Assembly (NCBI GenBank): GCA_030141605.1
Contig: JAQGDQ010000197.1
Span: 297,501 to 361,500 of the forward strand
Direction: 5' to 3'
Length of the DNA: 64,000 bases
Origin: Tubiluchus corallicola
Lineage: Eukaryota; Priapulida; Priapulimorpha; Priapulimorphida; Tubiluchidae
Shown: positions 35,740 to 47,608 of the stretch, in pieces
Layout of the letters: each line of letters begins with the position of its first letter
How positions within the stretch are numbered: position 1 is the stretch's first letter
Made by a program: the position numbers and the translations under genes
The notes under the pieces: generated by a model
What the model was told of the DNA's origin: nothing
Seen by the model: only the letters and a program-made list of their open reading frames with translations
The model's database searches: none

Positions 35740-36605
35740 ACTGCACGTCAAATTTTGCTTGTCAAACGGAAACATTCTTTAATATAAAACCATTTTTCAG
35801 TGTAAGCAAAATCACATTGGTAAAAATTATCAAATCTGCTAGCTCTTCTGTTCAAAGAAAACAGAAAAATCGTTAAAGTCTGCAAAAAATCTGCTGTTAA
35901 AAATGCAGAAAGCCTACTGTAATACTGTAACACAGTACTTCTTTAACTTGGCGTTTGCACATGCTAGCAGGGAACGATAAGTAAATAAATTATTGAAATC
36001 GAAAGGGAATAATGTCACGTGCTTTTAATATTAAAAATAAATAATCAAGCGTGCACGTCTGCGTGAAACACATATTGATATTCACAGACTTGTCTTCCTT
36101 CTTGTGCAACGAAATGTGCTTACAGATCTATGAGTACGCAAAATTTTATTTATAAATGTATCATTTTAGCGTTGTGTATGCATACGTTGCATTATATTTG
36201 TAACTGCTCTCGCTTTTATTCGTAGATAATCAGCTGGATAAAACTTGAATCTTGTGCGTATAAACAACAAAACAATAATTTTGCTGAGTTATCGGCTGAG
36301 AATTTGTATGATTGCAATGCTACGACTACGATGATATGGCGGAAAATTTGAATGATTGCAATACATGTAGTATGAGCTACTATAATACAAGACCGATGTG
36401 TTTGGAGAAATTAAGTATCCCTGGTAATGGAAAGATTCTTTCGTGGCAGTAAATCCCCCTCAGATCTGTGAAGTGCTAAGTACTTCAAGCTCAGAAGGTA
36501 TGCTCTGAGTCTGACGACGTCACGGCGATAAATACTCGCGGATAATTGGCAATATTTTAGTTCTGCTGGTAAATTATTTTTGTTATTGGAACATGTGGTA
36601 GGAGT

Positions 36606-36612
36606 ATATAAG
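36606..36612 (+). promoter_or_regulatory. Possible TATA box
   Basis: GAGTATATAAGCGCG, with GACGTCAC (CRE-like) at 36516-36523 and an Inr-like TCAGTC a few bases downstream. It is less well placed for the ATG at 36909 than the TATA at 36824. Confidence 0.25.
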
Positions 36613-36823
36613 CGCGTAGTCAGTCTTATAATATATGCTCAAAATAAATTTTGAAGCTAAAGCAAGCCGATGTTTTCTCTACCCATATACGTATTAGATA
36701 ACATTTTCAATTGACAATGATAAAAACAAAAGCGAAAAAATGAACCTTATCAAACAAACGTGTGTGAACACATCTAGACCTTGTGTACGCAGAAATTGTG
36801 TAAAGATATTTTAACAGCAGAGA

Positions 36824-36831
36824 TATAAAAG
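36824..36831 (+). promoter_or_regulatory. TATA box upstream of the MGANQS exon
   Basis: TATAAAAG, a full consensus. It would place transcription start near 36855 and leave a leader of about 55 bases before the ATG at 36909. Confidence 0.45.
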
Positions 36832-36908
36832 TACGAGTAAGCCAAATTATGTCTCTGTCTGTGCGAAACTGTTCTTTGATACTCTGTAATTAAATTAAAA
36901 CCATTGTC

Positions 36909-37020
36909 ATGGGCGCAAATCAAAGCGGAACAAGACTACACCCAGAAGACACACAAGGTTTGGAGGTTGGTGAGCGGCAAGTGCAGAGGATGATAAAAGA
37001 ACTTTCAACTTCGTCGGTGC
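36909..37020 (+). CDS. Candidate first coding exon, N-myristoyl-type start (MIC19-like?)
   Basis: ATG in good context (G at -3 and +4), 37 codons plus one base, then a strong donor C|GTGAGT at 37021. The peptide starts MGANQSGTRLHPEDTQGLEV and continues GERQVQRMIKELSTSSV. Gly2 with Ser6 fits an N-myristoylation signal. The layout (MGxxQS, about 15 loose residues, then a short hydrophobic/charged segment ending in V.R.IKE) resembles the N-terminus of MIC19/CHCHD3, a MICOS subunit at mitochondrial cristae junctions. That is a weak resemblance from memory and the coiled-coil and CHCH exons were not found. Donor phase 1 does not join in frame with the exon at 62885, so this is a separate gene. 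Confidence 0.4.
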
Positions 37021-37267
37021 GTGAGTAAATTGAGCTCAATATCTTAAAAATAGAATCTTCCACGAAAACGTTAAGTAAACTTTTATTAGTAAACTATAAG
37101 CTAAAACGCGCTGGAAGAGATAGGCGTAACTCAAGAAAAAAGTCTTTCACTCATCCTGCCTGCTTTTTAAGCATTTTTTGCATTAGGTGCTTACTGCATT
37201 TTTCACTTCAAGCTTCATCTGTTACACTTATACACAAGCACAATGAGTATCGTTGTCCATCAGACAA

Positions 37268-37322
37268 ACAGACGGACGGATGGGCAGGCAGGCAGGCAGG
37301 CAAGCAGACAGACAGGCAGCCA
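37268..37322. repeat. (GGCA)n / (CAGA)n short tandem repeat
   Basis: GGCAGGCAGGCAGGCAGGCA followed by AGCAGACAGACAGG. Confidence 0.9.
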
Positions 37323-37329
37323 CACACAG

Positions 37330-38850
37330 ACAGATTTAACAGCCTAAATGTTATTAAAGAGACATAAATGATTGTAGAAAAAAAATTTATAGACGAAAAA
37401 AACTAAACTGATTTGGTAGCTGTTAGATCGCTAATTTAGTACAGTATCAAGATAATTTTGAGGGTGGATCGAAAGTTCCTGCATACACATTATTGTTGGT
37501 ATTATTTCCAGACCCAGACCTGGCAAAGCGGGATTTACTCTCAAGAGTAGTGCATTACTGTTAGATTTGGTCATTTGGAAATTCATTGTTGCTGTCATTG
37601 AGAGTCAATCACTAGCTGAGAGTTGACGGCTCTATACGCTTATCTTAGGCAATTATTAAATGCATGTGTTGTGCCTCCAATTCATATGCATGCAATCAGA
37701 AAGACTATCAACCTGCTCCTGCCGCTTGTTGCAGTCGGTATCGGGTCATCGAGACGCTCGTAAGTCAGACGTAGCCATTCAAGATGCATGTTGCAGTCAG
37801 ACGTAGCAATTTAAGACGCATGTCACAGTCAAAGGCAGCAACGACATGTTCTTAATCACTCCAAGTCCATGTCTATTTTGGTCGAATTAGCTACCTTGTC
37901 TATACAGATGCACAGATGTATTTCGTAGTTAAACTTCAGTCAATCTAGACGCAGATCAGGCTCTTCAACAATTAAGATCTTCGAAAAACGAAGAGAAATG
38001 ACTTTAAATTGATTACAGTATAACTTAATGACATACCTGTCGAATCAAGTTTCATTTAATTATGAATCACAACAATTATTGTATATTGACAAGATCACAA
38101 TAGATCTGTCGTATACACTGTAAATGCATAATTTATTAACGCACATTGTACCAAGCGCTTAGTTTAATTAATAGTAATGAACTGTCTTGCTTTACTGCTA
38201 GCGTTCTCTAAGCCTTCAAGGACCATCACGTCACGAATAAATTTTTAACTCCTTCGGCACGGCTCTGTAAGAAAACTTGTTCTATTTGACATAACGCGCT
38301 GCAATAAAAAAGCGGGCAGATGCAAATGAAACCCAGCCGGGTGGATCTACGATTAGTGGAGTGAGATAATAATACCATTCAAATAACAACAGTGGAAAAA
38401 GTTAAAGAAAATCTCACAAACGCTCCGCAGGCGCTACTTACAGGTTATACAACTGCTTTGTATTCTGTAAATGTCTCTTGTTCAACTAGAAGTACGTACG
38501 TGTCAGCCCCTATAATTATATCTGCAAAAATTGAAAATCTGCTCTTGCAGAAAACATCAATTATAAAGGCTGAAAATGGCATCCTGGAATAATGGGAACA
38601 TGGCGCATTTATGTCTAAATCGATTCAGAGTTCATTATAAATTTCCTTACAAGTAATCAGTATTGCGTAAAATTTGTTCTACAAAAACCAAAATACCGGT
38701 GAATGATAGCAACCGACATTTATTACAATGAAAAATAAACTTGTAATATAAAAGATTTATTAATTACATGACTGTGATTGCCAGTGTTTATAAACTATTG
38801 TGGTTTATTTTTAACAATTATTACCCTTTGCGGGTAAAGAGTTGGAGAAA
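37330..38850. other. Non-coding stretch
   Basis: Includes a short near-duplication, GTCAGACGTAGC, at about 37762 and 37797. The frame at 38392-38592 opens at a GTG and has no domain. Confidence 0.45.
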
Positions 38851-38948
38851 GAAAGGAGACGCTGAAGGATTCTGGACTAGACGGGATTTGAACCCGAGAC
38901 CTCGGATTAGTACTCCCGTGCTACTAGTTCAACATGACAGAACAGGTC
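38830..38948 (-). mobile_element. tRNA-derived SINE or tRNA pseudogene (S3)
   Basis: In minus sense: a degenerate box A (TGTTGAACTAGTAGCACG), then a strong box B in CTCGGGTTCAAATCCCGTC, with the T-loop TTCAAAT flanked by a CGGG/CCCG stem, followed by a non-tRNA tail into A/T-rich sequence near 38810. The acceptor ends do not pair, so it is not a functional tRNA. Confidence 0.55.
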
Positions 38949-39474
38949 CGAGATTTCCTCCTTGTTGCACAATCCAAACAGCACCACCTGTACCCATTGA
39001 CAGTAGGCGGATACTTATGGTATCAACACTTTTCTCAAATTGTTAAAGATTTAGCCTATTAATTTCTTCTGAAACTAAGATCTTATTATTAGTTGTGAAT
39101 GTTATTAATCTGAGGATTCTACTCGGATTGACTACCCACTGATAGACTGACTGACAACTAAGTTACAGATTCCAAAATGGCTAGCTGCACGTATTACGTT
39201 GTATATCAATCAAATCAAAACTCCGTGAAATGTAGTCACTAAACTGTTGTCTGTTCTGAATCAGTATGACATCTTAGGTTGTACTTTATAATTACATGAC
39301 CTTACATTTTAGATGCGTACTAATTTGATGATAGGCACATCTTAGTACTAGTACTAGAAAGGGGGAAGAAATCAGTCGATTCCCTCTTTAATTGGTTTTA
39401 CTGATCTTTTACTCATAGTGTGACATTGTGTTGCTGGAAAACACTGCACTTGGACGTGCTATGACGGATACGAA

Positions 39475-39615
<141 letters not shown>

Positions 39616-40502
39616 GACGATTATTATTTATTTATTTATTTATTTATTTTAAAAAATATGTCCAATATCAATCCTTGCTATTTGCAGGGGAAATGATACG
39701 AAAGTGTTAACTGGTAATCATCCATCTTCTAGGAAATTCCAGCTTGAAAAATTAATAAAAAATTTAAAATTAATCCATTTAGTTACAAAATCGTTCACAC
39801 CTGTTAGGCATTTACGTTGGAAAGGCTGAATTTGGTGGCCAGCCTTGATCACTGGAGAATATGGTTTAGCATCTGGCTTGTGAGCAGAAGATCCCTGGCT
39901 GCATCCCAACTTTTTAACTTTTTCGCTCTTTCATTTAATTATCAAAATTTAATTAATTGTGGATTTGCACCATCATAAACTTCCTTGTGAGTTATAGTTA
40001 CACAAAGCAGTCGCAGTTATAGTTACACATAACTATACTAATCTTAAGATCATCTACTCAATTACAGTTAGCCTAGTTCCAAAGCCACAGGACCTGCTCA
40101 TCTTTGAGCGTGCCAAACTTATGTAAGATGGGGAAAACTATAACCTGTGTTTAATGTCTTTCAACTCATTTATTATCGTATCAGTAAGTCTTATAACTGC
40201 AGATTTTTTCTCTTCTTTCTTTTTTCACTTAATTAACAACATTTCATCACTGTTGTGGTATCGATCTTAATGAAAACTTAAGTAAAAAATTTAAAAATTA
40301 AATATTAAATTTAATATCAAATGCGATGTATAAATGCTTTTTGCTTATAAGCCTATTTACATCACCGATCAATTAGTGCACAGATATACAGCAGCAATGG
40401 ATTGCTTACAAAGCCCTTGCAATGAGAAATACGTTAGTTTGTAATGAAATCATAGTGTCGCCTCATCGCGTTAGATAATAGTGTCTCTTTTCTTCTCCAC
40501 AG

Positions 40503-40682
40503 GAGAACCTCCCATGGCTTCTTTCATGGTTATTGTTATCGATTTCTCGCGAAGCCACATACCCTGACGTTGCACGTGCTGCTGCGTGCGGTAGATTCGG
40601 CGGTAGATTTGTCCACGTTGAGACACTGCTGTGTTTTGTGCCAATAATTGCAACAGTTTGTTTTGTGATCAATGATGCATAA
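40503..40682 (+). other. Exon-like open segment, unassigned
   Basis: A good acceptor (CTCTTTTCTTCTCCACAG) is followed by 59 open codons ending in TAA, in a patch more GC-rich than its surroundings. Two minus frames are open across the same bases (40463-40672), so the open plus frame may be chance or an old transposon. No domain is recognised. Confidence 0.15.
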
Positions 40683-41564
40683 CGTGAAATAATGATACGC
40701 TTGAGCGGTAGCAGCTAATACGAAACCGTGAAACCACTAGTGGCAGTGGATGAAACCAGTGTTTGACGTCCGAGTGAAAAGTGTAGAAAAATGATGTACT
40801 TACAATTTGCGTAGCAGCTCGAAAAGCAAAAGTAAAAAAAGGAACTGTTAAAGATAAAAAGTATTTGTGTAAAGTTATGACAGCGACTTAACTTACTTAG
40901 GCAACTTACGACTTAACTAACCCTATGTTCTCTCTGTGTCTATACTTTGTCAGAGCTTTGTAATGTAGTGGGTTTTAAACAGGGTAATTTAGAAAAAAAG
41001 AAACAAATGTAGCATTCTAAGCAGTCAAAGTCAATTAGTGTCTTAACAGCTTAGGCTTGGGTTTTAAGTGGTGAAATGGTTCTTTGCTAAAATATCAGTT
41101 AAAATGTTAACTCTTGTCAGCAATAGGAAAAAGAAAGTTTGTCTAGAAACTTTCCTTGCAAAACAATAAAGTAGATTGGACCAACGCTCTAAACTCTTAG
41201 AAGTCTTACACGTATTAAAAGAGATTCATTTCTTTACAACAATTAACTTAACAAGCCGTAGAATGGGAGGCACTGAAGAAGGGACTCCTAGGCAAGCACG
41301 CAGTCCTATCTTTTACGCGCAGTAGTATCTTGAAGACATATAGCAGAATAGAACTTAAAACAGGTATTTCCGTAGTTTTATCGTTGAAGCCTGACTAATC
41401 TTGCTTTCTCTATCAAAGTGCCATCAATTCAACATAGATGAACACAACTTTGAAATCCACTGAAGCTCATTTAGTGATCAAGTTTCGTTATTTTGTGTAA
41501 AAACGGAATTTTTCAACTAATCGCAACTTTTTGTAGTTTTCGGGCTCCTCTCCAATCGTTTACC

Positions 41565-41805
41565 GATAATAACGTCACAGGAAAAAAGTCGCGGAAAATG
41601 TCATTTTTGGCTAAGAAAATAGTCATTGAGGAAAAAAGTTATAATTAATTTTGGTTAGGGTTAAGGTTAGGGCTACGGGTCATGGTTGGGGTCATGGATA
41701 GGGTTAGGGTAAGGGTTGTTTCTTTTTTCTATGCCTTTTTTCCTGTGATTTTTTTCTGTGACTTTTTTACTTGTGACTTTTTTACCTGGATTCCTCCAAT
41801 CGTAG
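41565..41805. mobile_element. Inverted-arm element around a telomere-like array
   Basis: Left arm at 41573-41600 (GTCACAGGAAAAAAGTCGCGG) and right arm at 41733-41790, whose complement repeats AAAAAAGTCACA motifs, face each other. CTCCAATCG lies just outside both. Between them is a degenerate GGTTAGGGTTAAGGTTAGGG array at 41653-41720. This is probably a non-autonomous foldback element; the array is internal and not a chromosome end. Confidence 0.5.
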
Positions 41806-41979
41806 TGGAATTGAGTTTGCTTTATCAACCATACTTTCAATTGCTACAGACTTGTGTCTTGTGACTTTCTCTTTTTCTATTTGACTACGTTTCCTCATCT
41901 TCTTTCCTAGATCCTTCATTCTAATTGATTTCGTTTTCACTTAGTTTCACTTTCCCACTTTCCCTGGCGTCAAAATGCT

Positions 41980-42165
41980 GCACTGACGCTCATTCCAGCT
42001 TAATGGCTTTGCTCAGGCAATTAGCTTGTCTAATTGGTTTTAATTAGCGCGCTGTGCTGAAGATAGGTTGCTGCTTTTATGCCTGGCATTATTGGGTTTA
42101 TGCAATTATTAATCGCACCATCCGGGCGGGGGAAAGAGTCAATTAGGTGGCGTAGATATAAACAG
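41980..42165. promoter_or_regulatory. Candidate enhancer: dense homeodomain-type sites
   Basis: In about 185 repeat-free bases there are CAATTAGC, CTAATTGG, TTAATTAGC, GCAATTATTAATCG and GTCAATTAGG, plus a GGCGGGGG box and GGTGGCG. The density and sequence complexity stand out from the AT-rich surroundings. AATTAGGTGRCG is shared with the block at 23925-24190. Function is inferred. Confidence 0.35.
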
Positions 42166-42169
42166 AAAC

Positions 42170-43700
42170 GCATGATTTATAATGTAGGTTATGTAGTATT
42201 CTGGAGACAGTACTGTAGGTCCATACAGGGTGATACATAACCTTTTGCAGAGGGTACAAAAACAAAAAGTAATCAGTAAACCAGTACAGAACATTTTATT
42301 ACATCAAAGTATTGCTGAAACAATTGCTAATCTTTGATGCCCTCATAATTTAGTGTGAAAATCTCTGGTGTTCCTGCGATCTTGAAAGGTATGACTGAAG
42401 CAGCGATCTGAAACTCTAGGATTAATTTTTCAACGGAATTGAATGGCACGGAAATTCACAGGAGCTCAACTCGCCAAAAACACTAGAGCTATCCTGGAGA
42501 ACAAAGTGATCACTTAAATGATCCAAGGACGCCATTGATTAATATTGAAGAGACAAACTTGGGCGATATCTGCAAGATGTGTTGGAGAACTTTAGGCTCT
42601 GCGAGTCACTGCTCAATCTTATGTATCACGTTTGCCGTCTTTAAGAGATATCCAAGGCTTACAAACTAAATTTTGAGGGCTGGTAAATTCGCAGTTGTTT
42701 CAGCAATGCCCGTATTTTGACTTAATAACTTCTTCTGTATCCCTCCCCAGCAAAAGGTTATGTACCATCCTGTAGATGTAATCACCAAAGGAAATGCATT
42801 ATCATCTAAAGAAATGATTATGATTAATAATCACATGAATTACCGCTATTGTGCTATAGACACATAGGAGAAAAATCTCTATTCTTTTGCTTTAGATTCC
42901 TTACTGATGGACCAGTAGACACAGATAATTTGACAGCAGTCAATAAGTTTTCTATTGCAATGTCAGCTTTTTTTCTCTTAATGTATTAAACCCTTTTGCA
43001 CTGCAAACTAATGTGGTGAACGGGTTTCTACAAACCATAATGTTAAAATCTGAAAAAAATTAGTCCTGGGTTTATATGACATCCATCAGTCACTATTGGA
43101 AAATCCAGACAAATCTTGCTAATTTTGTTCTGTCGGTCAAACAAAATAAAACAACAGACAGCTAAAACAAACAAATATGACTGAGCAAACCATAGTGGAA
43201 CGCACAAGAAAAGACTTGACTAGCAGCCCATCTCTCCAGATATGCACCGCAATTTAAGCTATTGTTTAATATTTAAATTTCGGCGACGCACACCGTGCTG
43301 ATATAAATATTTAATCACGGTAAGCCCTGCGTTCGTGACTTGTATAAAATAATTAAATACGGTATGAAAATTAATGAAGCGTTGCGCAGGCATAAATGTG
43401 AATATATTATTCCCTTCAAGCATAACCTGTAGATAATGCATTTCTACAGTAGCATCAGCAGAAGCCATATATGATAATATTTTATCTTATTGAGCAAATT
43501 CCCCTGCGTCCATCTGTGATCCTATATAATTCACTGTTGACTGTTAAGGGTTCATTTCTTTACTCTAGAAATTTGCAAACTTCCTTTGCTTTTTAGTTGA
43601 TAGCCTACCCTAATTGATAGCATTGATCATGGCTTAATTTATTTAAATTGACTTAACTGATCTAATTTCCTCCAATTTGGCGAGGAAGCTGTCAACTAAG
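42170..43700. other. Non-coding stretch
   Basis: No coding exon recognised. The frame at 43259-43468 (minus) is unsupported. Confidence 0.45.
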
Positions 43701-43711
43701 ACACAGAAAGT

Positions 43712-44352
43712 TTGGGCTAAAGTTTACAAAGCTCACGCACAAGAAATTAGTTCGTGAAGTGGATTTGAGTTAGGGTTAGCGCTAGCGTTAGGATTAGGAT
43801 TAGGGTTAGAATTAGATTTGGGTTAAGATTAGGGCTATTTAAATAGCATGGGAAATTGTAAAATCCATCCATAAATGTATTTTTTTTGCGTTGTCTGCCG
43901 TAGTGGCAAAAGAGCTTTTTCAGATTACTAAGTAAAAGGCAATGAATGACTAGAGGTTTGTTGAATGCTAAAAACTTGCCAGTAAAACAGAGCCGATAAA
44001 CTTTAATTAACCTAACAAGGTGTGTTGTTGTAAAACTTGGGAAGCAGAACATTAAAAGTACGTTTGGAGGCTTTGATTGTCTACAACTGTCCTATTGTTA
44101 ACAGGCTACAAAATTAAGTGTTCTCCATATATATATATAAATAGTATAGAGACAGAATCAGAATAAGTAGTTAATGCAAAACAAGAATTACAGAGCTATA
44201 CCAAAAACAGCAAGGAGCTTACAGTTTCCCACACAATTTAAATACCCTAACTCTAACCCTAACCCTAACTCACCCTAACACAAACCCTAAATCTAACCTT
44301 CCTCTTCACCAACTAATTCTTGTGTGTGGGGGAATTGTGAACTTTAGCCCAT
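43712..44352. mobile_element. Foldback (TIR) element with telomere-like inverted arms
   Basis: About 640 bases with terminal inverted repeats of roughly 140-150 bases. Each arm, read inward, has GGGCTAAAGTTYACAA, CACRCACAAG, AATTAGTTSGTGAAG, a TTAGGG-like run, then a GGG.TATTTAAAT segment and GGGAAAYTGTAA. The TTAGGG run is therefore plus at 43768-43835 and CCCTAA at 44244-44300. The unrelated centre is about 350 bases, and no transposase frame is present. A terminal fragment of the same family lies at 62788-62822. It resembles a MITE or foldback transposon; the superfamily is unclear. Confidence 0.8.
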
Positions 44353-44777
44353 ATGTAGTTAGAGTACGTACAGCGAGATTTAATTTTAAACTGAGATGAG
44401 TTTAAGTTGTTAGCGTCTTTCTTTCGATACGTGTCTTCGGAAATGATGATAAATGATAATGTACACATTGTTGCTATGGATACCAACAAGGTAGCAGCAG
44501 CCAGGCCAAGCATGAAGTCATCATTCTGGAGCAGACTGGCATTGTAACTATACTCTTACAAAAGAGCCAATGAAGCTAGATAAAACTGGAACTCAGATGG
44601 CAGATTACGATTTGTAATTGTTGAATACGTAGGATTTGTCTCCATATTCTGTATAGCCGAGCTGTATGAATAAAGCACCAAAAATGAGACAGAGCTAAAA
44701 AAATGTCAGGAACTAGCTACGCTGCATCAAAATATTAGAGAGATATAATTAGCTCATACAAAAATGAAACACGAATT

Positions 44778-44785
44778 TATAAAAA
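44778..44785 (+). promoter_or_regulatory. Possible TATA box
   Basis: TATAAAAA, 57 bases upstream of the ATG at 44842. Such motifs are frequent in AT-rich DNA. Confidence 0.25.
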
Positions 44786-44841
44786 CTAGTGTTTAGATTT
44801 TCAAGTAAATTAACTGAACTGAGCTGCAAAGAGAAAAGGCG

Positions 44842-44916
44842 ATGAAAAAAACGTTAACGCGTGACAGTACGCAGTCGAGCTCTGGACAAGATGACACTGT
44901 GACAGAGGAATCAGAG
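44842..44916 (+). CDS. Candidate coding exon (possible second TRPC alternative start)
   Basis: ATG with G at -3 opens 25 codons (starting MKKTLTRDSTQSSSGQDDTV, then TEESE) ending at a good donor, GAG|GTAAGG, in phase 0. An in-frame TGA lies eight codons upstream of the ATG, which suits a first exon. Ser/Thr/Asp-rich, polar sequence fits a channel N-tail. Phase 0 allows joining to FDTLVGEVF at 62885, as for the exon at 25065. Evidence is limited to the frame, the donor and phase agreement. Confidence 0.35.
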
Positions 44917-44919
44917 GTA

Positions 44920-46320
44920 AGGATAAATTACCTTGTTAGTTGCAAATCCACAAGAAAACTTTGATGAAATAAATTTCAAATCCACTGAATAATGTGGGAT
45001 AGCAAACCAAATGATGCAAAAGTAATTCAAATTCAAGATCGTGTGCAAAATCAGCTGTATTGTGAACAATACAAATGAAAGAATTAATTAATGAGAGGGT
45101 GTATTTCAAAAACTTTACAGTTTACTAAAGACTAAATTTTTCTAGCTGTCGCACATATGTTTCACTTAATTTTTTATGGACTGGTTAGTGTCTACTACCA
45201 TCACATGTTTTTGTCAAATTGTGTGTGATCTATAACGTTATTAAACTAATTACTACTTTCGATGAACTTTTTGTTAATTTATATTCGTGAAAATGCATTG
45301 TTTTCTAAGAAAAATTGCTGCATGGTTGCCGGATAATAATTTGTTTCATTTACTTGATTTACACCTTATTCCGTACCTATTATGTGACATAATCATTAAG
45401 CTTCTTAGAAAAATATTAGTATTTCACGCAATGTGGAAATTACTAAGATATGAGAATATAATGAATTTATATTATTGCGATGTTTAGTGAAGGCCTGATT
45501 GTTAAAAAAAGTTTAGGTGGGAGGCAAAATCTGAAAATTAGGACAAACTGCTTAGTCACACGCGAGTAAACCGCACTAAGTCAGGCATAGTCACAAGCGC
45601 GTGTTTACTGATCAGTCACCGATGATTGTAAGTAACACAGCGCTGGATCAGGATATGTGTCAAGTAGTAAAAACTAGGAAATTTGGATCTAAATTTATGC
45701 AGTTTCATTATAATTATTATTTAACTACTTTAGCGGGTTTTTAATTATTAAAAACAATCTTTTTGCGTTACTGGGACAGTTACTAAAAACATTAGCAAAA
45801 GTTACAGTTAGATCGCTGCAAAGTGTCACCTAGCTGTGCTACAGAAAGCATGCAACCACTACAGAAGCCATTGTGATACCGTATACGTGCATTGCCAACA
45901 CAGTGCGCCGCTCGTTTGTAACGCAATTATGCTTGCTCTTTGAAGGCAAATTGCACAAATAAATCGCAATAAGATCACAACTTCAATTTGGTTATGTCGT
46001 CAGCGCAGCTGGTGCATTGGCTTGAAGCTGGCCGGTCTCTTCCAACAATGCAGTGCGAGTTATTGCTGTAACGTTGAGCTAGTCTCCCCTGGGTGACGAC
46101 ATTTTAAGGAAGCGGCGGTTAAGGAGACGGGAAGAAAATGTGAGCTGCAACGAAACGAATTTATAAATGACCGCAAGAACATCCTTCTTTAGGTATACTG
46201 AGGTGCGCGTATTGAGAAGTAGAAAATCAATAGCACCGTTCGCACCAACGAGAAGATACGCGACACGTCCTGAATCTTCTAATTATTTCACACCTTTTAA
46301 GACATTGTCTTTTTGTACCC
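44920..46320. other. Non-coding stretch
   Basis: No gene recognised. A weak tRNA-like head (GCGCAGCTGGTGCATTGG) near 46003 lacks a box B. Confidence 0.45.
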
Positions 46321-46324
46321 CATT

Positions 46325-46702
46325 CAGGGCTGGATTATCGTATTAGCAGGTATAGGCTGCGGTCTAGGGCCCTCAAATTTAGGGAGCCCTCAAGTTGTGG
46401 TAACAGTTGGTAGAAAAAATCTGTTTTTCGCTATGGTTGTGTTGAAATATGTGCTAATTTGGTTTGCAGTAAGTAGTAAAAAAGTAGTAGTTCTTGAAGA
46501 GTGTTTTTATTGAGAAACAAAAGAGTGTTCTAGTTTGCTTAAGTAATTTCGCTATGTGAATGTCGCTAAAATGTACAGCGAGTAAAAAATATTCAATACG
46601 GGTGCGAGCGAGTTAGAGAGGATGGCTCCGTCTAATAATTTCATTAGCCTAGGGCAATAATTTCATTAGCGTAGGGGCCCCAAAAGCTCATAATCCGGCC
46701 CG
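46325..46702 (+). mobile_element. MITE-A copy 3
   Basis: Begins CAGGGCTGGATTATC and ends CTCATAATCCGGCCC. Blocks shared with 15277-15630 include GTTGTGTTGAAATATGTGCT, TAATTTGGTTTGCAGTAA and AATATTCAATACGGGTGCG. It contains a local duplication of AATTTCATTAGC (46636 and 46660). The open frame over 46313-46513 is carried by the repeat; the same VLKYVLIWFA peptide appears at 15318-15527 because the DNA is shared. Confidence 0.8.
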
Positions 46703-46704
46703 AC

Positions 46705-47600
46705 CCGAGTTTACGTTACATGCAGATACACTGTATTTGGACTTAGTTTACTTCTGTGTCCTTATAAGACACTGTCAGTGTCCCCGAATGCAATGAAAAG
46801 TGCCTGGCCAGAGCCATCAGCCTAATAAACACATACACGACATAATGCCCTGTTTACATTACAAAATTAATACGGGTTCTGAAGGTATATAGCTTCTGTG
46901 ATTACACAAGGACCTAATCACTGAAAGTCCAATACCCATAGTGGTCTACTGCAGGGAGAGTATTTTCTCATAAGAAAACGTTGAATGCCCGTGTAGTCCC
47001 AAATAATTATTTTTATTTGTTACAGAAGCTTTCACGTTAGCGGACTTCATAAACTAAAAAAATTACAGATAAAATGTTAAAAACAGTATGTACCAGAGTG
47101 AAACAAGAATATTAAAAGCAAAAATTGTAGCTAAACGTCACTGCTTTAAAGTACAATGACTGCATAGGAATTTTCTGCCTAATGTAAACGGGCAAACCTG
47201 TGCTCCTTTACAGAACTGGTTTCGCGGTATGTTTAGTAATAGTAACAACTTCAAATTTTGACTTTTTAGTTCCACAAAGTAATGTAAACTTAGGCCCCAC
47301 GCAGACATGCCACAGACTAAAAGTTGCAAAATCTTTAAATAAATGAAACCCACGAGAGTTTTGCGCAGACATATGCAATTGCGAAACTAAAAGTTGAAGT
47401 CTGGGCTCAAAGTTTTAGTAGAACAACTGTTTTGAAATGCATACTGTTTTCAACGAGCGTGCGCAGACATGCAATTTTTAATTGCGCAACATTTAACCAA
47501 CACGTTAGTTAAGCTTAAGAAGACGGCAGCGTCATATCAAGAATCGCCAATAAAGGTATAAAAGAGAAATTAAAAGAGAAACAAATAATGAACATAAATA
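46705..47600. other. Non-coding stretch
   Basis: The minus frame at 47138-47353 lacks splice or domain support. No repeat recognised. Confidence 0.4.
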
Positions 47601-47608
47601 ATTCTTAC

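Noticed and set aside
38870-38945. Functional tRNA gene on the minus strand
   Set aside because: Box B and the T-loop are good, but the acceptor ends do not pair and the anticodon stem is broken. A SINE or pseudogene is more likely.
43768-44300. True telomere or chromosome-fusion site
   Set aside because: The TTAGGG-like runs are degenerate, short and placed symmetrically within the inverted arms of a transposon-like element.
46003-46070. tRNA-like head GCGCAGCTGGTGCATTGG
   Set aside because: No box B at the proper distance and no second copy in the window.
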